IMG/VR virus record: IMGVR_UViG_3300034106_004008
Span: 1 to 64,000 of that record
Strand: one strand, 5' to 3'
Length of the DNA: 64,000 nt
From: a virus
The notes below the pieces were generated by a model. That model was not told the DNA's origin and did not search any database. It saw only the letters and a list, made by a program, of their open reading frames with translations. Shown in pieces: positions 52,244-60,166 of this stretch. The stretch's first letter is position 1. Every line of letters begins with the position of its first letter. The translations under genes were made by a program, and so were the position numbers.

Positions 52244-53419
52244 ATGAGAAGTACTATGGATGTTGTTGAATATTACAAACCATACAGAGATGAAACGCCA
52301 TTTGAAATGGGTGGTGAGAAATGGGTGTATTGCTGGGGTAAATACCCAGACGGTAAAATTGATATAGCCGTTTACAGATATGCAACCGACTTGGCTTACG
52401 ATTATAATGATTTTAGAGTTGCCATGGGTATTGATAAAGATGAAAAAAGTTTACAGGAAGGTGTTGATCGAAAAGAAGCCCAATACTTAAAAAAGGGTGA
52501 TATAATTACCAGTGGTGAAGAAATAGTTTCAGTTTCAAGTGGGGCTAAAACGCCGAGTGGAAAAGTTGAGGTGACATTAAAAAACAAACAGGGTAAAATA
52601 AGAACATCAGTTTGGGGTAAAACCACCAAGATTGGTGTTAAAACCAATGACGATAAAAAAAATATAAATGAAAATATGGAAAATACAATTAACCAAAAAA
52701 TAGCTGAATTAAAAACAATTCAAACTCAATTAGATGAGGCGTTAAAAACTTATAAAGAATCAATAGCTGATTTGGAAACACAAAAAAGCGCTTTGGTTCC
52801 AGAGGTTATGGATGCATTTAAAGGTCAGACCCAAGGTGCCGAAAAACTAAAAATTTCAATAGATGAGATGTTGGTTGAAATAATCCAGGAATCTGAAAAA
52901 TTAACAACATCATATAAAGATGCGTTTGAGACTGCGTTAACAAAAGTTAACGAGAACACTAGAAAAGTTCTTGAACAAATTTTAGAAAACTCTAAAGTAG
53001 CCTCAAAGGTTAAAGGCCAATTAAAGATTGATGGTTCGAAAGTTTTTGAGGGTGTTGAAGAAATGTTCGGAAAAGTTAAACAGTGGTTGAGTAATGCTTA
53101 TAGCAGACTAACAGGTTTCACCAAAAACGCTCAAGATGGTGTTGATGAGATTGAAGCTATGATAAAAGATTACGAAGAACAAGAGACTAACAAATACGCT
53201 GTACCAAGTATGGATGATATTGAATCGGGCGCTGTAAGAGAAGACGGTACTTTTGCTGAAGGTGAAGATAAGCCAATGGAAGAGGGTGGTCAGGAAGAAG
53301 TTAAAGAAGAGGGTTCTTTTATGAAAATGAGAGCTGGTGCTGAAGGTAAAGTTTACGAAGAAGATGAGAAACTTAACGAGGCGATTAATAGATTTAAAAA
53401 GATTATTAATTACATTTAA
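52244..53419 (+). CDS. coiled-coil late protein with C-terminal tag (391 aa)
   Basis: N-terminal domain (about 1-60: KWVYCWGKYPDGKIDIAVYR); a small beta-barrel-like part (about 80-130: LKKGDIITSGEEIVSVSSGA); a long coiled coil (about 145-310); an acidic linker; and C-terminal LNEAINRFKKIINYI after LNE|A. The tag is at the C terminus as in the GNAT protein. No enzyme motif. Probable internal virion protein. Confidence 0.75.
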   Translation: MRSTMDVVEYYKPYRDETPFEMGGEKWVYCWGKYPDGKIDIAVYRYATDLAYDYNDFRVAMGIDKDEKSLQEGVDRKEAQYLKKGDIITSGEEIVSVSSGAKTPSGKVEVTLKNKQGKIRTSVWGKTTKIGVKTNDDKKNINENMENTINQKIAELKTIQTQLDEALKTYKESIADLETQKSALVPEVMDAFKGQTQGAEKLKISIDEMLVEIIQESEKLTTSYKDAFETALTKVNENTRKVLEQILENSKVASKVKGQLKIDGSKVFEGVEEMFGKVKQWLSNAYSRLTGFTKNAQDGVDEIEAMIKDYEEQETNKYAVPSMDDIESGAVREDGTFAEGEDKPMEEGGQEEVKEEGSFMKMRAGAEGKVYEEDEKLNEAINRFKKIINYI

Positions 53420-53421
53420 TT

Positions 53422-53577
53422 ATGGCAGCTAAAAAAGGGGGATCAACTTCAAACGCAAAACTTTTTAGGTCTAACCCAAAAAGAAAAAGACCTGGCGTTC
53501 ACTCAAAAACAAAAGCAAGCAAACATAAGGCGTCAAAAAATTATAAAAAAAGGTACGCTGGACAGGGAAGAAGATAA
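53422..53577 (+). CDS. very basic small protein (51 aa)
   Basis: MAAKKGGSTSNAKLFRSNPK; nearly half Lys/Arg, no acidic residues, rich in Ser/Gly. Starts 3 nt after the tagged 52244 gene, then a terminator. Suits DNA condensation or packaging; similar tiny basic proteins accompany late genes in large phages. Confidence 0.7.
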   Translation: MAAKKGGSTSNAKLFRSNPKRKRPGVHSKTKASKHKASKNYKKRYAGQGRR

Positions 53578-53580
53578 TAA

Positions 53581-53603
53581 ATGGGGGTTTTTAACCCCCA
53601 TTT
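53581..53603. terminator. bidirectional terminator
   Basis: ATGGGGGTT(TTT)AACCCCCAT between convergent genes. Confidence 0.78.
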
Positions 53604-54988
53604 TAATTTTCGTACACTAGGAAGTATAATTCTTCTTTTGGTCTGGTAACAGCCACATAGTGGACATTTTTAGCTTCCTGATTAATCTCACCACTATTTG
53701 TTAAAAAACTATATTCTTCGAAATCATAGTCCGTTTCAGCCAACATATCAGGGTCGATTGAATTGATGATAATACATCTTGGGAATTCACGACCTTTACT
53801 TTTGTGAATACTAGTTACAAAAACATCTGATTCTTGATTTTCCTTAATAAAATTAATCAAATTAAAGGTGTTTCCGTAGTAAGGCGAAACCGAATCAATT
53901 TTTTTCTTTAATGATGGGTTAACTTTACCCTCATTAATCTTTTCAATGTCTTGAGGTGATATAAAATTAAAATAACGCATTTTAATTTTTTTCTTAAGGC
54001 ATTCTTTTTCAATTTCTTTTATCACATTGTTTGTTCTAGCCAATACCGTTAAAGGTTTGCCGTCATTCATCATGTTATACATCATAACATCGTTGATTAG
54101 ATTATCATGTATGTAGCCATCTTCTTCGTGATGTGGAACCGCTACTAGACTACTATATCGATTTGAGTTTTCAACTATTTTTTTTGTTGACCTGAAATTC
54201 TTGGTTAGTGTCATTTGAGTTACTGTTGAGTTTTTCATTAATAAATTCTCAATTTCTTCACAATTCGCACCAGAAAACCCATATATTGATTGGTTCTTAT
54301 CACCAATCAAATGATATTGCTTGGCTTTAATCGCCAATAGTATCTTCATTTGAAGTGTTGACGTGTCTTGGTATTCGTCAACGAAAATATAATCATACAA
54401 ATTCTCAAAATATCCTTTATATTTAGCATTTCTTGAATACTTCTCGGTATCAATTAACATATCAGAAAAATCTCGACTCTTAGTTTCTTTAATGAAAGCC
54501 GAATATTCATCATAAAAACTAGGTTTCATGACTTTGATGTTATCCGCATTTTGCAATTTATAAGCTGAAAACCCAGCGGATATCTGAGCACCCTCTTCGT
54601 AGAATCTATCTACATTTCTGGCGTAATCCATTTTAATTTTCATCGGATCCTTTGGGTGTGGTTTGTATTTGTCCTTATACCAGTTAGTAAACTCATAAAA
54701 GGTCACAATTGGCTTAAAAAGCCCCATTTTACCCAAAATTGAGCTTGTGAAGCTATGAATTGTGGTTATTTTAACGTCATGTTTTATCCTCGATCTTAGC
54801 TCATTAACAGCATCGTTCGTGAAACTAAAGAAGATAATTCGACTGGGATCGACTCCATCTTCAATCATTTTATTCAACCTACCAACAGTTGAGTGTGTTT
54901 TACCTGAACCAGCGGTTGCGGACAATATAACAGAATCGTTCCCGTTATAGTTAATAAATTTAAGTTGTTCCTCGGTGTATTTGCTCAT
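53603..54988 (-). CDS. UvrD/Rep-type SF1A DNA helicase (461 aa)
   Basis: Motif I ILSATAGSGKTHS (about 17-29), Ia FFSFTNDAVNELRSR, II YIFVDEYQDT, III LIGDKNQSIYGFSGA, IV MTLTKNFRST, V VTSIHKSKGREF and VI YVAVTRPKEE are all present in order. At 461 residues it is shorter than bacterial UvrD (about 720), like phage SF1 helicases such as T4 Dda. Unwinds DNA during replication or recombination. Keeps an early-type promoter within the late region. Confidence 0.93.
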   Translation of the reverse strand: MSKYTEEQLKFINYNGNDSVILSATAGSGKTHSTVGRLNKMIEDGVDPSRIIFFSFTNDAVNELRSRIKHDVKITTIHSFTSSILGKMGLFKPIVTFYEFTNWYKDKYKPHPKDPMKIKMDYARNVDRFYEEGAQISAGFSAYKLQNADNIKVMKPSFYDEYSAFIKETKSRDFSDMLIDTEKYSRNAKYKGYFENLYDYIFVDEYQDTSTLQMKILLAIKAKQYHLIGDKNQSIYGFSGANCEEIENLLMKNSTVTQMTLTKNFRSTKKIVENSNRYSSLVAVPHHEEDGYIHDNLINDVMMYNMMNDGKPLTVLARTNNVIKEIEKECLKKKIKMRYFNFISPQDIEKINEGKVNPSLKKKIDSVSPYYGNTFNLINFIKENQESDVFVTSIHKSKGREFPRCIIINSIDPDMLAETDYDFEEYSFLTNSGEINQEAKNVHYVAVTRPKEELYFLVYEN

Positions 54989-55006
54989 ATTCTACCTAAT
55001 TTTCTA

Positions 55007-55038
55007 CAAAGGTATGAAAAAATTTGGTTATTACCAAA
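55007..55038 (-). promoter_or_regulatory. early-type promoter for the helicase gene
   Basis: Minus-strand TTTG (55038-55035), 20-nt spacer, -7 TACCTTTG (55014-55007); ATG 18 nt downstream. Confidence 0.75.
55023..55038. promoter_or_regulatory. palindrome shared by divergent promoters
   Basis: TTTGGT(TATT)ACCAAA; its two arms are the -33 elements of the helicase promoter (minus) and the 55059 gene promoter (plus). Likely a single binding site that coordinates both. Confidence 0.6.
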
Positions 55039-55054
55039 CCTTTTATTAATTTTG
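55023..55054 (+). promoter_or_regulatory. early-type promoter, leaderless spacing
   Basis: TTTG (55023-55026), 20-nt spacer, -7 TAATTTTG (55047-55054); ATG 55059 exactly 4 nt downstream. Confidence 0.72.
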
Positions 55055-55058
55055 TCCC

Positions 55059-55631
55059 ATGAGTTCAATTTTTACATACGATAATTATTTTACACCTTAT
55101 GTCAATAAGTTTGCTAAGGTGACCCTTGATACCGATAGACGCACAAAGTTAGCGACTGTTATTGGAAACCGCATAAAGGAGCGAGAAAAATCCAAAGGTA
55201 GAAAATTATTTGAGCAAGAAATTACGATTTATCGTAAAACTTACATGCAAACCGCAGGTGATTTGGTTTTAGAACAACATCTTGGTTTATACAATATAGT
55301 TGATTACGACAAAATTTTTGATGATAATCGAATTTCGTTTTTAAATCAAGCTGCACCCAAAAAAAATATAGATGTTGTCACATTCAATTATGGATTATTC
55401 CCTATGGTCTATAAAAAGACATATCGGAAATCGATTTTTATCTGTATGTTAAGTAAGACCGATTTTTATATATGTGGTGTGGGTACACCAAATATAATTG
55501 ATATGTATTCCAGATCTGACTTATTGGTTTCGGATTATTATAAAGCGAGGGGTAAATCTGGTTTTTACGGGTTTGAAAGATTAACACCAATATCTTCGAA
55601 TTTGGGTGACTTTATTGAACTTATATCGTAG
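55059..55631 (+). CDS. hypothetical protein (190 aa)
   Basis: MSSIFTYDNYFTPYVNKFAK; basic alpha/beta protein with four central Lys/Arg clusters, no signal. Divergent from the helicase gene, with which it shares a promoter palindrome. Unrecognised. Confidence 0.7.
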   Translation: MSSIFTYDNYFTPYVNKFAKVTLDTDRRTKLATVIGNRIKEREKSKGRKLFEQEITIYRKTYMQTAGDLVLEQHLGLYNIVDYDKIFDDNRISFLNQAAPKKNIDVVTFNYGLFPMVYKKTYRKSIFICMLSKTDFYICGVGTPNIIDMYSRSDLLVSDYYKARGKSGFYGFERLTPISSNLGDFIELIS

Positions 55632-55638
55632 TTGTTGA

Positions 55639-55646
55639 TATTTATA
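55639..55646 (+). promoter_or_regulatory. late-type motif
   Basis: GATATTTATA 11 nt before ATG 55658. Confidence 0.6.
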
Positions 55647-55657
55647 TGTAAAAAAGT

Positions 55658-56260
55658 ATGAAAAAAACATATAGAATATCTGAAACTCAATTTGCTGCCA
55701 TACTCAGTAAAAAACAAAAAGACAAACAATCTAACGAATCAGCTAATATGAATGAGGCTGACGCATCTAATAATGTTTTTAGAAACGAATTGAAAAGTGG
55801 TTCCGATATTGATCTAGATATCGATATGGAAGCTTTATTTAAAAACATAGCAAAACCAGGGACAAGGGGGGCAACTGTGATTGTGGATGGTGTTGAGTAT
55901 GACACATATATAACATTTCGTGGGGCCGTTGCCAACTATTCAATTGAAATAGAATACAGGTCATATGGTATTAAAGATGTTTATTTATCACCTATTAGTG
56001 TTTTGATTTATGGCTCATTGGAATTAACTGGTGATGATGATTCTTTTGAGAAAGACTTTGAATTAGAGTTCGATAGAAGTGGTTTAAAAACAAACACTTT
56101 AAGTGGGACTATGGATTTGGGTGGAAAAAATATTGAAATTCCATCAATGGATACTGAGGTTGTATTTGAATCTAATAGAACTTATGAAAGTGGCGATGCT
56201 TTTTATACTCAAGCCATCAGCGGTAGATTACAACCAAATAAAATTATTTTTGAATATTAA
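55658..56260 (+). CDS. late protein with a second type of N-terminal tag (200 aa)
   Basis: MKKTYRISETQFAAILSKKQ starts with YRISE, a different recurring leader (compare 57254), followed by MNEAD, a possible LxE/A-type cleavage site at about 32-36. The mature part is acidic and beta-rich (VIVDGVEYDTYITFRGAVAN). Probably a virion protein. Confidence 0.7.
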   Translation: MKKTYRISETQFAAILSKKQKDKQSNESANMNEADASNNVFRNELKSGSDIDLDIDMEALFKNIAKPGTRGATVIVDGVEYDTYITFRGAVANYSIEIEYRSYGIKDVYLSPISVLIYGSLELTGDDDSFEKDFELEFDRSGLKTNTLSGTMDLGGKNIEIPSMDTEVVFESNRTYESGDAFYTQAISGRLQPNKIIFEY

Positions 56261-56284
56261 TTGATTACATTTTAAAGCTTCATA

Positions 56285-56292
56285 TATTTATA
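56285..56292 (+). promoter_or_regulatory. late-type motif
   Basis: ATATTTATA about 100 nt before ATG 56392, which implies a long leader. Confidence 0.58.
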
Positions 56293-56296
56293 TGAA

Positions 56297-56391
56297 AGCC
56301 TCGTGTGGCTATTAACCTTGGGTACTTGTTGCCCTTGAGTCGTGATGAGCGACAAAAAGGTTAGTATAATAAAAATAAAACGAGAAAAAAA
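56297..56391 (+). ncRNA. structured 5' leader
   Basis: AGCC(TCGTGT)GGCT hairpin (56297-56310), then TAACCTT (56313-56319) pairing with AAGGTTA (56357-56363) around two small hairpins: GGGT/GCCC (56320-56334) and GTCG(TGATGAG)CGAC (56339-56353). This makes a three-way junction. It is not a hammerhead ribozyme or any riboswitch I recognise. Confidence 0.6.
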
Positions 56392-57213
56392 ATGTACACA
56401 ACAAACTATTCGTTCGGTTTAAACCCGAACCCAGAAGCCTACATCACAAAAGGCAAAAACAGAATCAAACAGCACGATGGTGTTGTTTATCTTGACAACC
56501 AAGATCAATTTGAGATCGAGGTATTTAATCCGAAAACAATTTCGGTTTTAGCGAAAATAAAATTAAACGGTAATTACATCTCAAACAGGGGCTTGGTTAT
56601 TAAACCTGGTCAAAGAATTCATTTGGATCGTTATTTCGATGATGCTAGAAAATTCTTATTTTCCACTTATATCGCAGATGGTGATGAGGATGTGATAAAA
56701 CAGGCCATTCAAAATAACGGATTGGTTGAAATCGAATTTTACGATGAAACGGTTTTATCTGGAATAGCATCAACAAGTTCTGGATTTGGTGGTTATCCGT
56801 GGAATCAACCTCCAGTTATTTATTACAATAACACAAACCCAAATCCAAACACAATAACGTGTTTTGATAACACAGCTAACTATTCAGCTGGTATTACGTA
56901 TACCTCAGATGTGGTTGGTGTTTCAGCTTCATTAAAATTAAACTCAAATAAAAGAAGTTTAACAAAAAGTATTGAAACTGGTCGTGTTGAAAAAGGCGAA
57001 AAATCAAACACTAAATTCAAAGATGTTAACATGGATTTTAGTTCATATGCAACACATTCAGTGACTTGGAAAATTTTACCGAACTCACAAAAGCCAATTG
57101 AGGTTGGTGAGTTAAGAAATTATTGCACAGGTTGTGGTGTTAGAATAAAAAAATCAAACTGGAAATTCTGCCCAACTTGCGGTAATCAATTACAATAAGC
57201 CGCCACACGAGGC
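56298..57213. repeat. 12-bp inverted repeats flanking the 56392 gene
   Basis: GCCTCGTGTGGC (56298-56309) and its exact complement GCCACACGAGGC (57202-57213) bracket the gene. Each is also a small hairpin of its own. Confidence 0.7.
56392..57198 (+). CDS. large-phage structural-type protein with C-terminal zinc ribbon (268 aa)
   Basis: MYTTNYSFGLNPNPEAYITK, then the FEIEVFNPKTISVLAKIKLN and LVIKPGQRIHLDRYFDDARK blocks and FLFSTYIADGDEDVIKQ, a beta-rich layout seen in hypothetical proteins of large phages. Ends with CTGCGVRIKKSNWKFCPTCG, a CxxC...CxxC zinc ribbon. Its expression unit has a structured leader and flanking inverted repeats, so it may be abundant or regulated. Confidence 0.68.
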   Translation: MYTTNYSFGLNPNPEAYITKGKNRIKQHDGVVYLDNQDQFEIEVFNPKTISVLAKIKLNGNYISNRGLVIKPGQRIHLDRYFDDARKFLFSTYIADGDEDVIKQAIQNNGLVEIEFYDETVLSGIASTSSGFGGYPWNQPPVIYYNNTNPNPNTITCFDNTANYSAGITYTSDVVGVSASLKLNSNKRSLTKSIETGRVEKGEKSNTKFKDVNMDFSSYATHSVTWKILPNSQKPIEVGELRNYCTGCGVRIKKSNWKFCPTCGNQLQ

Positions 57214-57218
57214 TTTTA
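57199..57218 (+). terminator. intrinsic terminator
   Basis: AAGCC(GCCACACGA)GGCTT followed by a T run; contains the downstream inverted-repeat arm. Confidence 0.7.
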
Positions 57219-57231
57219 TTATTATTTAAGA

Positions 57232-57239
57232 TATTTATA
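57232..57239 (+). promoter_or_regulatory. late-type motif
   Basis: GATATTTATA 14 nt before ATG 57254. Confidence 0.62.
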
Positions 57240-57253
57240 TTAAAATATAGATC

Positions 57254-57838
57254 ATGGCTAAATACAGAATAACCGAAGACCAATTACAAAAATTGTTCGA
57301 GAAATTAGAAATGAAGAGAGTTCAAGAGATGGATAATTATAATTACCCAGCTGGCTCAGATACGCCAGACGCCCCATGGAATCAAAGTGATCCGCATATG
57401 AGTGATGCAATAACAGCTAGTGGTGATTATGAATTAGTTAGTGTTACTAGTGGTGAATACCTTTTAAAAAACAAAAAAACTAACGAATTGTTATATACAA
57501 TGGATGAAGTTTGGGATGATCAAAACAGCGACATAAAAGATGAATTATGGGACTTTTTAGAAAGGGCTCAAGAAGAGGATGAGGATGAGGATGGTAAATA
57601 TTTAACAACCGCTAGTGATTGGAAGGAATATGTAGATGATGACCAAATTGGTGATGCTTTGGAGAGTTATTTAAATTATCATACTAAAAAGGGTAAAAAC
57701 TTAGGTATTGGTAATATGGATGAGTGGACTACTGGCGCTGCATTTTTCCTAATTGTTACATGTGAAAATGTTGATGACGAGGATGGGATTTACAACGAAA
57801 ACTTGCGCAATGAAGCAAAACAAACGCTTGGTTGTTAA
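57254..57838 (+). CDS. acidic late protein with second-type tag (194 aa)
   Basis: MAKYRITEDQLQKLFEKLEM starts with the YRITE leader seen at 55658. The rest is very acidic (EDEDEDGK...), with a C-terminal WTTGAAFFLIVTCENV. Function unknown; virion association inferred from the leader and motif. Confidence 0.68.
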   Translation: MAKYRITEDQLQKLFEKLEMKRVQEMDNYNYPAGSDTPDAPWNQSDPHMSDAITASGDYELVSVTSGEYLLKNKKTNELLYTMDEVWDDQNSDIKDELWDFLERAQEEDEDEDGKYLTTASDWKEYVDDDQIGDALESYLNYHTKKGKNLGIGNMDEWTTGAAFFLIVTCENVDDEDGIYNENLRNEAKQTLGC

Positions 57839-58233
57839 GCTAAATCTTTAAATAAATCAGTTTGATCTTTGGGTACCTCAACATAAGCATGGGTGTAACC
57901 TAAATTCTTTAAAGCAACCATTCTGTGTCTACCATTTTTTATACCTAATTTACCGTTAGATATACTTGTTTCGGTTGGTTCAAACATCATAGTGTACGAC
58001 CACCTCTCACCCGTTTTTGGATGAATTGATCTGGGATCTTCTGAAAACTTTTCAATGTAATCCATTGAGTTTTTAATTCTACCCTGACTAAATAATAATT
58101 TTGTATCTGGCCCAACATAAAAATCTGGGTCATCTTTTTTTAAACGATTTAAAAATTTATCAACGTCAACAAGTATTAAGGTATTTCTACCTGGATAATT
58201 AATTGCGTACCTTTCTTTTGGTATAAATTTCAT
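57835..58233 (-). CDS. ParB-like domain protein (132 aa)
   Basis: MKFIPKERYAINYPGRNTLI, then GIKNGRHRMVALKNLGYTHA, the ParB-like GRHR box. Third ParB-like domain in the window (also 27158 and 45130). Probably a small DNA-binding or nuclease protein. Confidence 0.7.
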   Translation of the reverse strand: MKFIPKERYAINYPGRNTLILVDVDKFLNRLKKDDPDFYVGPDTKLLFSQGRIKNSMDYIEKFSEDPRSIHPKTGERWSYTMMFEPTETSISNGKLGIKNGRHRMVALKNLGYTHAYVEVPKDQTDLFKDLA

Positions 58234-58248
58234 TTTACAAATTTAGTT

Positions 58249-58256
58249 ATAAATAT
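58249..58256 (-). promoter_or_regulatory. late-type motif
   Basis: GATATTTATA (minus strand) 15 nt before ATG 58233. Confidence 0.58.
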
Positions 58257-58279
58257 CTGAACAAATGCGATTGTAGAGA

Positions 58280-58287
58280 TATTTATA
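58280..58287 (+). promoter_or_regulatory. late-type motif
   Basis: GATATTTATA 11 nt before ATG 58299. Confidence 0.62.
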
Positions 58288-58298
58288 ATAAAAAGGAT

Positions 58299-58838
58299 AT
58301 GATCACAACTAAAAAAGATTTGGTGGAATTATTCCACGAAAATAGTCCAAAAATGGAAAGTGAAGAAATCAAAAAAGAATCTGGTTTTACGAATAAAACA
58401 ATCGCATCTTTAATAGATGAGGTTTGCAATATGCAAACTGGTTATGGTATAATCGATGACTTGAGTTTTGTTGATGAACGTTTATATGAGGGCGTTTTAA
58501 CCGAAATAGCTTTAGAAAAAATTGTTAACGAAGCTTTGTATGAATATTATACAATGACGGAAAATTTAGATGAGGCTGAATATAAAGGTAGAAAGGTAAG
58601 TTTGGGTAAGATTATGCGTGGTGATCGTAAAAAATATAAAGTACACGTTAAAAACGCTAAGGGTAATGTTGTAAAAGTTGAATTTGGTGACCCTAATATG
58701 GAAATCAAAAGGGATAACCCTAGACGTAGAAAAAACTTCAGAGCAAGACACCATTGCGATAACCCAGGCCCAAGATGGAAAGCGAGATACTGGGCTTGCA
58801 GAACATGGTCAACAAAACCAGTTTCAAAAATGGTGTAA
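58299..58838 (+). CDS. late protein with conserved RHHCDNPGPRWKARYWAC domain (179 aa)
   Basis: MITTKKDLVELFHENSPKME; helical N-terminal half ending MTENLDEAEYKG, where LDE|A could be a processing site. The C-terminal half (KVHVKNAKGNVVKVEFGDPN, then RKNFRARHHCDNPGPRWKAR and YWACRTW) resembles a domain widespread in marine-phage structural proteins. Probably processed and packaged. Confidence 0.72.
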   Translation: MITTKKDLVELFHENSPKMESEEIKKESGFTNKTIASLIDEVCNMQTGYGIIDDLSFVDERLYEGVLTEIALEKIVNEALYEYYTMTENLDEAEYKGRKVSLGKIMRGDRKKYKVHVKNAKGNVVKVEFGDPNMEIKRDNPRRRKNFRARHHCDNPGPRWKARYWACRTWSTKPVSKMV

Positions 58839-58839
58839 T

Positions 58840-59106
58840 ATGAATCCATTTACACTTAGTAAAGGTAAGATAATCGAAATGGTTAATGAGTACTCCTTCA
58901 ATGGTAAATATGAAGGGGATATGGTTAGAGTTGGCTCTTTTAGGAGAAGAGATCTACCTAATGCGATTATGACAAATGTTTTAAAGGCAATTACTAATAC
59001 AACAGGCCAAAGAGCAACTTCAGTAAAATATAAAAAAGGTGCCTACGATGATGTTGAAATTAGATTATTTGGGCAGTTGTTAACCTATTTATCTGGTAGA
59101 TGGTAA
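58840..59106 (+). CDS. small basic protein (88 aa)
   Basis: ATG 58840 (MNPFTLSKGKIIEMVNEYSF) overlaps the previous stop region by 1 nt spacing. Basic, alpha/beta. A longer frame from 58678 overlaps the previous gene and is rejected. Confidence 0.62.
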   Translation: MNPFTLSKGKIIEMVNEYSFNGKYEGDMVRVGSFRRRDLPNAIMTNVLKAITNTTGQRATSVKYKKGAYDDVEIRLFGQLLTYLSGRW

Positions 59107-59107
59107 T

Positions 59108-59533
59108 TTAAAAAGTAATTTTACACCTACCGATGTATTTTGATTTATCTAGATCAATTTTTTCGTTGGGGTAATCTTCTTCATCAAACCATTCCAAACC
59201 ACAATTAACACTCGACCCAAAAATTAAATTCGAGTATTTTTCCATAAAACTTTCGTCTTTACCAATCGGTATATCTATCTCAACACCAGATAATTTTATA
59301 AAAGTATATTCGGATTTATTGGTTCCACCATCGATTGCTTTGCCAAAAACATATTTAATGTTGTCTTTGTGTTCAATAAAATTAGCGAATAAATTTTTGT
59401 AGTTAATTTTTAGATTACAAACAATATTCTGGTGGTATGCCATACAGAGATACTCCGCCACAACAAACGGTACTTTGTAATTGTATAAACTTACAATACT
59501 ATCAATTCTATCACTAATCGTTGCTAACGACAC
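59108..59533 (-). CDS. hypothetical protein (141 aa)
   Basis: MSLATISDRIDSIVSLYNYK; alpha/beta, acidic C-terminal half. Overlaps the dNMP kinase gene by 20 nt, so probably a functional partner in one operon. Unrecognised. Confidence 0.68.
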   Translation of the reverse strand: MSLATISDRIDSIVSLYNYKVPFVVAEYLCMAYHQNIVCNLKINYKNLFANFIEHKDNIKYVFGKAIDGGTNKSEYTFIKLSGVEIDIPIGKDESFMEKYSNLIFGSSVNCGLEWFDEEDYPNEKIDLDKSKYIGRCKITF

Positions 59534-60083
59534 TATCAGGCAATAACAAATCTATTTTATTGTATAACTCATCTAAGGTACCTTCATTATTGAGAATGTT
59601 GGTCACACCCTCAATTAAATCCATTTCTTTCTCAGATGCATGTTCGTCACCGCCGTTTAAGTTAGGACGTTCAACTCTCCAAACAGTACCACCCATTTTT
59701 AAAATAGCGTCAACTTCATGCTGAAATCTAACATCACAAATCACAACATCCAGGTTTTTATTTTTTTGATACCACTGTTCAAATCTCTTAACCCAAAACC
59801 CACGACCAATGGATTTTAATTCTGGGATGTATTCTGGCATATCATATTGGAATACTTCAGTTCCCATGATTTGTAAAACGAGTCTTGGTGTTATTCCCCA
59901 GGTTGGGTCAATAACGTCTTTTGCGTCACCAAATACTTGATCTTCAGTGAACCCGAACAATTCCATAGCCCCACGTTTTATTGGGTTTGCAAAACTGTAT
60001 TTTGTAAAATTTTTATTTTGTACAAGATAATCGCCAGATGTATCTTTACCTGAGCGTTTTTTTCCGATTATTCCAATTAACAT
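59514..60083 (-). CDS. deoxynucleoside monophosphate kinase (T4 gp1-like)
   Basis: MLIGIIGKKRSGKDTSGDYL contains Walker A GKKRSGKDT (about 7-15). YSFANPIKRGAMELFGFTED and VVICDVRFQHEVDAILKMGG match the phage dNMP kinase family; LxxxGTEVFQYD is the usual conserved block. Length 189 aa is normal. Phosphorylates dNMPs, often including modified ones, to supply phage DNA synthesis. Confidence 0.9.
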   Translation of the reverse strand: MLIGIIGKKRSGKDTSGDYLVQNKNFTKYSFANPIKRGAMELFGFTEDQVFGDAKDVIDPTWGITPRLVLQIMGTEVFQYDMPEYIPELKSIGRGFWVKRFEQWYQKNKNLDVVICDVRFQHEVDAILKMGGTVWRVERPNLNGGDEHASEKEMDLIEGVTNILNNEGTLDELYNKIDLLLPDSVVSND

Positions 60084-60136
60084 ATGTGTAATTTATTTAC
60101 ACAAGAATAATAAAAAAAAATGATATAAACAAATAA

Positions 60137-60164
60137 AAAAGGCCAGAAATTTCTGGCCTTTTTC
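60137..60164. terminator. bidirectional terminator
   Basis: AAAGGCCAGAAATTTCTGGCCTTT perfect palindrome with A/T runs, after the 1085-aa polyprotein gene. Confidence 0.82.
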
Positions 60165-60166
60165 TA

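Noticed and set aside
56339-56363. Hammerhead ribozyme (TGATGAG core)
   Set aside because: The CTGANGA and GAAA core segments with a stem between them are not present; TGATGAG is simply a hairpin loop.
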